5,353 nucleotides of DNA from Pseudomonadota bacterium. GTDB taxonomy: Bacteria > Pseudomonadota > Alphaproteobacteria > Acetobacterales > Acetobacteraceae. Each line of letters starts with the position of its first letter. Positions within the stretch are counted from its first letter, which is position 1. Below, in pieces: positions 1 to 4,522 of this stretch. The notes beneath the pieces were generated by a model that had not been told where the DNA came from, searched no databases, and saw only the letters and a program-made list of their open reading frames with translations. The stretch is from positions 1 through 5,353 of the forward strand of contig JAJZCS010000162.1 in the NCBI GenBank assembly GCA_021829055.1. Reading direction: 5' to 3'. Both the position numbers and the translations under genes were made by a program.

Positions 1-75
1 AAGCGCAGCAGCGCCCAAGCAAACGGCCGCAAAGGCGGCCGGCCACGAAAGACCTCAAGGACCGAGGCCGCCTGA
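1..75 (+). CDS. Possible 3' end of an upstream gene (basic C-terminal tail)
   Basis: Frame 1 is open from the first base to a TGA at 73-75 and encodes 24 residues. They include the basic stretch NGRKGGRPRK, of the kind found at the C-termini of DNA-binding or phage/plasmid-related proteins and resembling an AT-hook core (GRPRK). The body of the gene lies outside the window, so no family can be named. The alternative is chance reading of GC-rich DNA: 24 codons is short, and the call rests only on the protein-like look of the basic motif. No regulatory signal is visible. Confidence 0.35.
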   Translation, partial: KRSSAQANGRKGGRPRKTSRTEAA

Positions 76-165
76 ATCAATACGCCGAGGCTGCCCTCCT
101 CCGCTCCCATTGGCGTGCCGGTTAGCCACGTTTCGCGAGCCGGCGATCAGGTTTGCTGCCCGGCC

Positions 166-185
166 GGCGGGGACTGTTCCCCGCC
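166..185 (+). terminator. GC-rich hairpin, possible terminator of the upstream gene
   Basis: GGCGGGGA (166-173) pairs perfectly with TTCCCCGC-C (178-185) around a 4-nt loop, giving an 8-bp stem. No T-tract follows on either strand, so it is not a classical intrinsic terminator. It lies about 90 bp after the possible stop at 73-75 and about 100 bp before the acyltransferase start. The rest of 76-289 shows no gene I can support. It could equally be a chance fold in GC-rich DNA. Confidence 0.25.
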
Positions 186-274
186 CCCGACCCTGCCCTG
201 ATCATCCGGCCATAGATAGCGCCGTCTTTGGGTGATGCGCCTTGGCATGTGCCCCCCTATGCTCGCCAGGCGTG

Positions 275-282
275 AAGGGGAG
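275..282 (+). promoter_or_regulatory. Strong Shine-Dalgarno for the acyltransferase gene
   Basis: AAGGGGAG lies 7 nt before the ATG at 290. It fixes that ATG as the start and rules out the overlapping ORF that begins upstream at 232 in another frame. Confidence 0.7.
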
Positions 283-289
283 ATGAACG

Positions 290-1069
290 ATGGCCGACGA
301 GGAGCGCCGCACGGAGCATCGGGTTTTCGTCTATATCGACGCGTTGCGCGGTTACGCCATCCTGCTCGTCATCACCTGTCATCTCACCTTCAGCTATCCC
401 GAACTTCCCTATCCCGTCCACCGCCTCACCATCCTCGGCTGGCACGGGGTGCAGCTTTTCTTCCTCGCGAGCTGCGTCACTCTTCTGCTTTCCTGGCACG
501 GCGAGGCGGCGCGGCGCGGGCGCGCGGATATCGGTGCCTTCTTCCTCCGCCGCGTCTTTCGCATCCTCCCCGCTTATTACCTCGGCGGACTGTTCTATCT
601 CTGGCTCGACCCGCCGGCGCAGGGTTTTGACCCGGCGCAGTTCCTTACCGCCTACGGCTTCGTCAATCTCTGGCACCCGCTGACCGCGCCGACCGTGATC
701 GGCCAGTGGTCGGTGATCCCGGGGGGCTGGAGCGTCAGCGTCGAATTCACCTTCTATGCCCTGTTCCCGCTCATCGCGCTCCTCGTCACGACGCTCCGGC
801 GCGCGGTTGTTTTCACGCTCGCGGCCCTGATCCTCGCCATCCTCGCCAACCGGGCGGGATCGCTCCTCTGGGGCGACGCCTATTCGACGAACACGGTGGA
901 GGGGTTTCTTCTTTTTTGGTTCCCCAACCAGTTGCCGGTGTTCGCCCTCGGCACGGTGGTGTTCTTCCTCCCGGTTGAGCCCACTTCCCCGATCCCCGTC
1001 CCGCTATTTCGACCATGGTTCATCCGACCTTGCTGCCCGCCGCCGGGTCCCGGAACGCCAGGACCGTGA
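290..1069 (+). pseudogene. Truncated acyltransferase-3 family membrane protein (OafA/WecH type)
   Basis: Members of this family are multi-pass inner-membrane proteins that move acyl groups, often acetyl, onto sugars, lipids or other envelope molecules. Family landmarks visible here are: the R-x10-H pair in the first membrane segment (R20 and H31); the GVQLFFLASCVTLLLS segment at 53-68, matching the usual GVdLFFvlSGfl stretch; FFLRRVFRILPAYYL at 84-98; and WSVSVEFTFYALFPLI at 147-162, with E152 at the usual glutamate position. Hydrophobic segments continue to about residue 227. Family proteins are usually 350-400 residues with about ten membrane segments. Here the family sequence ends and the last 32 or so residues are Pro-rich and unlike the family, so roughly the last third is missing. 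The substrate cannot be told. The start is set by a strong ribosome binding site. It is probably a non-functional remnant, although the reading frame itself is intact. Confidence 0.75.
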
Positions 1070-1090
1070 GCACGGCGTGAATTGCCTGTT
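970..1090. other. Candidate recombination junction and filler segment
   Basis: Acyltransferase similarity stops at about codon 227 (near position 970). From there to the promoter-like segment at 1089 the DNA encodes no recognisable protein in any frame. The 259-residue frame simply runs on through Pro/Gly-rich codons to its stop at 1067-1069. No transposase, tRNA gene or clear terminal inverted repeat is visible. I take it as the left edge of the segment carrying the DUF2130 block. The exact breakpoint and mechanism cannot be set from this window alone. Confidence 0.4.
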
Positions 1091-1132
1091 GACTCTGGGA
1101 GAAAATAGGACAAACTAGAACCTATATTCAAC
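1089..1132 (+). promoter_or_regulatory. Possible promoter and operator region of the three-gene block
   Basis: This AT-richer island lies in otherwise GC-rich DNA just before the DUF2130 gene. It contains TTGACT (1089-1094), which matches a -35 box well, and TATATT (1123-1128), which resembles a -10 box; the two are too far apart (28 bp) to be one standard sigma-70 promoter. The segment also holds GAAC-N7-CAAC (1118-1132), one base off the alphaproteobacterial LexA-type pattern GAAC-N7-GAAC. If TATATT is the -10 box, the transcript would begin within about 20 nt of the ATG, leaving almost no leader. Confidence 0.35.
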
Positions 1133-1152
1133 CCCGATTCGGACCCCTTCCC

Positions 1153-2691
1153 ATGATTCCTCAACCTCGCACCGTCACATCCTTCCGCCCCGCCTTGTCG
1201 TCTCACCTTCATGCCGAGGGCGAGACCTGCCCTTGGTGTGAACAAGAGATTCCGCCCGAAAAGCTTGAGGAGATCAGCGGCAAGATTGCTTTGCGGGAGC
1301 GCGAGCAGTCGCTCGCGATCACCACCCGCCTTGAACAAAAATTTGAGGCCGAACGGATCGAGGCGGAGGCTACAGCCAAAGCCAATCTGGAGCTTGAGCG
1401 CACCCAGAGCATTGCCCGCGAAGCCGCCGCGGAGGCGAGCCGACAGCAATCAGAGACGGCACTTCAGGCCCGTATCGAGCAGGAGCAGGCGGCGCGCGAA
1501 GTTGCGGAGCAAGCCAGTGCTGAGCACCAAGCCCAACTTCAGAAGGAACGCGAGGCGAGCACGGCGGCTCTTGCCGCAGCCAAGGCTGACGCCGAGGTTC
1601 GGGAATCCGCTATCCGCACCGAGGCGCAGCAGCTTGCTGAAGCCGCCATGGCCGAGAAACTTGCTGCGAGCGAGGCCGCTCGCGCCGAGTTGGATGCGGA
1701 AGTCACCAAAGTGAAAGAGGATGCAGCGGCCGAGGCCGTCCGTATCCGCCAGGAGGCAACCGCCACGGCAGAAGCCGCGATGCAGGCTAAGATGGCGGCG
1801 AACGAGGAAGCCGTCGCCGAGGCGAACACGAAAGCCAAAGTCGCCGAGGAGAAGCTCAACACGACGATCGAACAGCAGGAAGCGGCCATTGCCGCGCGCC
1901 TCGCGGAGCAAAGGGAGGCTCTTGAGAAGGCGAAGGTGGATGCCGTCAACGCCGAGAAATCTAAATTCTTCGAGGAGAACCTCAAACTCACCACCAAGAT
2001 CCAAGAACTCACACGGGCGCTTGAGAAGAAAAGCAATGAGGAGCTTGGCGAGGGCGCGGAGATCGACCTGTTCGAAGCTTTGAAGGCCGAGTTTCCCGAC
2101 GACAACATCAAGCGAATTCCCAAAGGATCGCCGGGTGCCGATATCCGGCACATCGTGATGATGAACGGGAAAGAGTGCGGCACGATCCTCTATGACTCGA
2201 AAAACCACAACCAGTTCCGGACGGATCATGTCACCAAGCTGAAGGCTGATCAGATCGCCGACAAGGCCGACCATGCGATCCTTTCCACCTATAAATTCCC
2301 GCAAGGAACGCGCCACGTCCACGTTCAAGACGGTGTTGTTCTTGCCAGCCCGGCGCGCGTGGTTGCGATTGCTACGATAATTCGCCGCCACATGACGCAG
2401 GTGTATACGCTCCGCGTCAGTAGTGTTGAGCGCGAAAGCAAGATGGCGGAACTCTTTGAGTTTATCGTGTCGGAGCGTTGCACGCAGCTTCTCAGCCGCA
2501 TTGAAAAGCAGGCCGAGGATTTGCTCGAACTCCAAAACAAGGAAATCAAGTGGCACAAAAATAACTGGGAGAAGCAAGGCGAGGCTTACAAGGCCATTCA
2601 GAAGGCCAAGGGCGACCTTGAAACGGATATCGGTCGCATCATCGGAACCGCCGCAGATCCGGGGCTGGTGCTAGAAGAAGCCAAGTCATGA
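1153..2691 (+). CDS. DUF2130 (COG4487) coiled-coil protein with PD-(D/E)XK-like nuclease core
   Basis: This is a 512-residue cytoplasmic protein with no signal peptide or membrane segment. A CPWC pair (C26, C29) followed by EQEIPPEKLEEI resembles the single CxxC motifs that close a zinc site between two chains. Residues about 38-296 are an almost unbroken Ala/Glu/Lys/Arg-rich coiled coil. Residues about 298-440 match DUF2130: E303 in a helix, PKGSPGAD (D330), then ECGTILYDSKN with D348 and K350, and later VVLASPARVVAIATIIRR. The D...D-x-K spacing is that of a PD-(D/E)XK nuclease; most relatives, as I remember them, have E where D348 stands. Residues 440-495 form a second helical region. The protein is longer than the usual 400-450 residues because of its coiled coil. 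No Shine-Dalgarno precedes ATG 1153 and no better start lies downstream before C26. Its stop overlaps the next gene's start. Family assignment is fairly sure; nuclease activity is inferred. Confidence 0.8.
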   Translation: MIPQPRTVTSFRPALSSHLHAEGETCPWCEQEIPPEKLEEISGKIALREREQSLAITTRLEQKFEAERIEAEATAKANLELERTQSIAREAAAEASRQQSETALQARIEQEQAAREVAEQASAEHQAQLQKEREASTAALAAAKADAEVRESAIRTEAQQLAEAAMAEKLAASEAARAELDAEVTKVKEDAAAEAVRIRQEATATAEAAMQAKMAANEEAVAEANTKAKVAEEKLNTTIEQQEAAIAARLAEQREALEKAKVDAVNAEKSKFFEENLKLTTKIQELTRALEKKSNEELGEGAEIDLFEALKAEFPDDNIKRIPKGSPGADIRHIVMMNGKECGTILYDSKNHNQFRTDHVTKLKADQIADKADHAILSTYKFPQGTRHVHVQDGVVLASPARVVAIATIIRRHMTQVYTLRVSSVERESKMAELFEFIVSERCTQLLSRIEKQAEDLLELQNKEIKWHKNNWEKQGEAYKAIQKAKGDLETDIGRIIGTAADPGLVLEEAKS

Positions 2692-3641
2692 CCAACCACG
2701 CTACCGCCGACTTGCGGCCGAACGTCATCGGATTGCAGGAGCGCCGCCTTGATCGGACGGTCCTGCGGACCTACCGCACGAAGGTCAACATCGACGATGT
2801 TGTGCCAAACCCAAACCAGCCTCGCTTGGGACCGAAGGAGGACGACGAACTCCAGCGGCAGATTGAGGCAAACCAGGGCCTCTTCGAGCCTCTTCTTGTT
2901 GAGCCTCATCCCGAGCTGCCGGGGAAATTCCGGATCATCGACGGCGATCGACGCTGGACCAATTCGCGCCTGCTTGTGGACCGAGGCCGGGAGCAATATC
3001 GCCATATCCCCGTTGAGGTTACGGACCGGACGCTTTCCGAGGAAGAGCGATTGCGGGTGTGGATTTACATTCACCGGCAGCGCAAGGAGTGGGACGCCAA
3101 GGAAAAGGAGATGGTCGCGTATCGCCTTGTCGAATTGATGGGGCGAGCGAGCGCGGCCAACATCCTCGGCATTACGGTCCGCGAGCTCGACAAGCTCGTT
3201 GAGGTTTTCGAGTTGTCCGAGAAGTTCACCAAGCTCCGCGATCCGAGCGCCGCCATCACCTGGGCGCGCGAGCTAATGGGCGTCAGCAAAAAGCTTCTCG
3301 TGCCAAGCGTCGTTGATGCCGTGGTGACGAAGGTCAACCAGAAGCGCATCACCAATTCCAAGGACTTGCGCAAGCTTCGCGCGATCCTGCCCGACCCTGT
3401 AGCCAGAGCCCATTTTCTCAGTGACGAAGGCGATCTGGATTCGGCGCAGCTACGTTTGATGCCGACGGAAAAGGACGCAAGCGACGGCGCGCTCAGCAAG
3501 ATGGAGACGGCGCTCGCGGCCCTGAAAGGGCTACCCTGGGCGACCTTCCAGGAGATGAGGGGTGATAGCAAGGTGCTTACGAAAATCGAGGAGGCGGAGG
3601 AGCTTCTAAAATCTCTTCGTAAGGCGCTCACGTCGCCATAA
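2688..3641 (+). CDS. ParB/Srx-fold nuclease- or CTPase-like DNA-binding protein
   Basis: This 317-residue protein has the layout of a ParB-like protein. An N-terminal ParB/Srx-fold domain spans about 32-130, with VNIDDVVPNPNQPR (33-46; the NPxQPR box), LFEPLLVEP (65-73) and IIDGDRRW (83-90; the GERR-type nucleotide/phosphate loop, with D87 in place of the usual E). A helical region follows, with a likely helix-turn-helix at about 147-180 (ASAANILGITVRELDKL). The third ParB box, normally ENxxR, reads YIHRQRKEW at 127-135, so the Asn is replaced by His. The C-terminus (about 265-315) is helical and charged and could serve for oligomerisation. Classical ParB proteins bind parS DNA and switch with CTP; no ParA gene is nearby, so a plain partition role is unlikely. 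Its ATG overlaps the DUF2130 stop (ATGA), which implies translational coupling and a shared function. The family is clear; the partner and DNA target are not. Confidence 0.75.
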   Translation: MTNHATADLRPNVIGLQERRLDRTVLRTYRTKVNIDDVVPNPNQPRLGPKEDDELQRQIEANQGLFEPLLVEPHPELPGKFRIIDGDRRWTNSRLLVDRGREQYRHIPVEVTDRTLSEEERLRVWIYIHRQRKEWDAKEKEMVAYRLVELMGRASAANILGITVRELDKLVEVFELSEKFTKLRDPSAAITWARELMGVSKKLLVPSVVDAVVTKVNQKRITNSKDLRKLRAILPDPVARAHFLSDEGDLDSAQLRLMPTEKDASDGALSKMETALAALKGLPWATFQEMRGDSKVLTKIEEAEELLKSLRKALTSP

Positions 3642-3670
3642 AGCTAACCCAGGCGAGGGATCAGAATTCG

Positions 3671-4075
3671 ATGAGCAAGGCAAGTGATATAATGCGGAAA
3701 TTTATGGACATCGAGGAAGACGGCCAAGAGGGAACGCCGACAATTCGTGTCGTCCTGACCGATCTTCGCGACGGCACATACCTGCGATTGGATGAGGGCA
3801 AGTGGATCGACGGGCGCTTCCCAAATGGCATTCGTCTTGACCAGCCCACCCACATGCAAGGTGCCGGCGATCCCCATGCTCACGTCTATGGCCGAAAGGG
3901 AAAAGAGATTGTCATCGTGAACCTTGACGGCACCGGCAGCCACGGCACGAAGGGTCGTCTGCACCCGGACGACGCATCCGCACTCACGGCGCAAGGCTTC
4001 ACGATCCGACCCGATCGCATCGTTGAATGGTGGGTGGTTCCCAACCCGGACGGGTTAGAGCTACTGCTCGGATAA
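3671..4075 (+). CDS. Conserved-looking small protein of unknown function, third gene of the block
   Basis: This protein of 134 residues is soluble, acidic at the N-terminus and lacks a signal peptide or membrane segment. I do not recognise the family. Residues 22-60 look like beta strands with short turns (TIRVVLTDLRDGTYLRL). Then come GDPHAHVYGRKGKE at 66-79 (an HxH pair, H69 and H71), NLDGTGSHG at 84-92 (H91), HPDDASALTAQGF at 98-110 and IRPDRIVEWWVV at 112-123. The three histidines with Asp/Gly turns could form a metal or catalytic site, but this is only a suggestion from spacing. The gene starts 29 bp after the ParB-like stop, with GAGGGA (3655-3660) placed 10 nt before the ATG, so it is probably co-transcribed with the two genes before it. 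It could be a regulator, an immunity or antitoxin-like partner, or a small effector; nothing in the sequence decides. Confidence 0.7.
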   Translation: MSKASDIMRKFMDIEEDGQEGTPTIRVVLTDLRDGTYLRLDEGKWIDGRFPNGIRLDQPTHMQGAGDPHAHVYGRKGKEIVIVNLDGTGSHGTKGRLHPDDASALTAQGFTIRPDRIVEWWVVPNPDGLELLLG

Positions 4076-4100
4076 GCCGACCTGCGCATCCAGAAAATCC

Positions 4101-4118
4101 CCCCGGCCTTTGCCGGGG
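4101..4118. terminator. GC hairpin after the three-gene block
   Basis: CCCCGGC (4101-4107) and GCCGGGG (4112-4118) form a perfect 7-bp stem with a CTTT loop, beginning 25 bp after the stop of the 134-residue gene. No T-run follows on the + strand. Read on the minus strand the stem is followed by GGATTTTC, so as an intrinsic terminator it would work better for leftward transcripts. Its position fits an end signal for the block. Confidence 0.4.
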
Positions 4119-4188
4119 CAGGCTCTGAGTGCCAGATTGCCAGCAATTCCGGCTGACACCCCTGCCCTCTGTACAAGCTGCATCACCA

Positions 4189-4229
4189 ATGATAATGTCC
4201 TTATCATGCGTGATACAGGACATTATCAT
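4189..4229. repeat. 41-bp nested palindrome (long hairpin or tandem operator)
   Basis: ATGATAATGTCC (4189-4200) is the exact reverse complement of GGACATTATCAT (4218-4229). The pairing continues inward, T4201 with A4217 and TATCA (4202-4206) with TGATA (4211-4215), interrupted only by an unpaired C at 4216 and closed by a TGCG loop (4207-4210). That makes an 18-bp stem. Each half is also a smaller palindrome: TGATAA-N5-TTATCA (4190-4206) and TGATA-N8-TATCA (4211-4228). No T-tract follows, so it is a poor terminator. It is better read as a recombinase or regulator binding site, or as a small mobile-element remnant. Confidence 0.6.
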
Positions 4230-4266
4230 ATATAGCGTGGCGGGTCACAGAACTGCCTGCCGACCG

Positions 4267-4467
4267 TCAAACAGTGTCCGGCTCCGGCCAAACCACCTGG
4301 CCCCGAAATTCAATGGAATCGATCATGACGACCGCTTTTTGAGCCAGGTACCAAGCCGTGCGGATCGGCGGCGATCTAAGGTATTCCAGCGGCGAGGCTA
4401 TTACCGAAGCCTCCGCTCGACCGCTCCCTGTCTTGTGCGGAAACTCCCAGTACGCAACTTGCGCCAT
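4267..4467 (-). CDS. Possible small hypothetical protein, divergent from the right-hand gene
   Basis: This 66-residue ORF starts at the CAT complement 4465-4467 and ends with TGA at 4267-4269. Its product is protein-like in composition: YWEFPHKTG near the start, SPLEYLRSPP in the middle and a hydrophobic-aromatic end (KAVVMIDSIEFRGQVVW). Third codon positions are moderately GC-rich, as in the neighbouring genes. There is no strong ribosome binding site (only CAGG about 3 nt before the ATG). It shares a 55-bp intergenic segment with the rightward gene. I do not recognise a family. It may be a genuine small gene, a fragment of a larger decayed gene, or chance. Confidence 0.3.
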   Translation of the reverse strand: MAQVAYWEFPHKTGSGRAEASVIASPLEYLRSPPIRTAWYLAQKAVVMIDSIEFRGQVVWPEPDTV

Positions 4468-4489
4468 ACGCCTGTATTATGATACGTTT

Positions 4490-4507
4490 AACACGTCTAG
4501 ACGTTTT
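4490..4507. promoter_or_regulatory. ACGT dyad, candidate operator for the RHH-like protein
   Basis: ACGTCTAGACGT (4493-4504) is a perfect 12-bp palindrome. With flanks AA (4490-4491) and TT (4506-4507) it becomes an 18-bp dyad with one mismatched pair (C4492/T4505). A further ACGT stands at 4484, so ACGT occurs three times with starts 9 and 8 bp apart, a tandem spacing of the kind used by ribbon-helix-helix repressors. It lies between the -10-like hexamers and the ribosome binding site, where a bound protein would block transcription. Confidence 0.5.
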
Positions 4508-4509
4508 TT

Positions 4510-4513
4510 GGAG
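4510..4513 (+). promoter_or_regulatory. Ribosome binding site deciding the start at 4523
   Basis: GGAG lies 9 nt before ATG 4523. The next in-frame ATG (4541) has AAGGA only 3 nt ahead, too close, so 4523 is preferred. Confidence 0.6.
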
Positions 4514-4522
4514 TTGAATCGG

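Larger units (their letters stand above)
4076..4522. other. 447-bp mostly non-coding region between the block and the next gene
   Basis: The region contains, in order, the GC hairpin, the 41-bp palindrome, an AT patch CATATATAG just after it, the doubtful small minus-strand ORF and the promoter-like segment of the next gene. I see no tRNA, transposase or CRISPR repeat. A 117-codon + strand ORF (4129-4482) crosses the palindrome and has no protein-like character, so I do not call it. Confidence 0.5.
4459..4522 (+). promoter_or_regulatory. Probable promoter segment of the right-hand gene
   Basis: An abrupt AT-rich stretch with overlapping -10-like hexamers (TATTAT 4475-4480, TATGAT 4478-4483) lies 40-48 bp before the ATG at 4523. 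TTGCGC (4459-4464) resembles a -35 box, but its spacing to these hexamers is too short to be standard. On the minus strand the same stretch reads CATAAT, so promoter activity in both directions is possible. Confidence 0.4.

Noticed and set aside
232..630. 132-codon + strand ORF and the 139-codon minus ORF over the acyltransferase start
   Set aside because: Both are Arg/Pro/Ala-rich shadows of GC-rich coding DNA; the acyltransferase frame has the family motifs and the ribosome binding site.
1539..2183. 214-codon Ser/Ala-rich open frame on the minus strand
   Set aside because: It is the antisense shadow of the coiled-coil codons (GCN, GAG), low in complexity and without a start signal.
1450..2577. 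375-codon open frame on the minus strand
   Set aside because: It lies wholly inside the DUF2130 gene. Its Leu/Arg/Gly-rich product is the antisense image of the Ala/Glu-rich coiled coil, and it has no family motif.
2688..3641. Plain ParB of a plasmid partition system
   Set aside because: There is no ParA/Walker ATPase next to it, no parS-like 16-bp palindrome was noticed, and it is coupled to DUF2130 instead.
3644..3994. 116-codon minus-strand ORF opposite the third gene
   Set aside because: It is antisense to a gene with a good ribosome binding site and operon position, and no start signal is visible.
4129..4482. 117-codon + strand ORF across the palindrome
   Set aside because: It reads through the 41-bp hairpin, and its Arg/Ser/Pro-rich composition changes character along its length, with no ribosome binding site.
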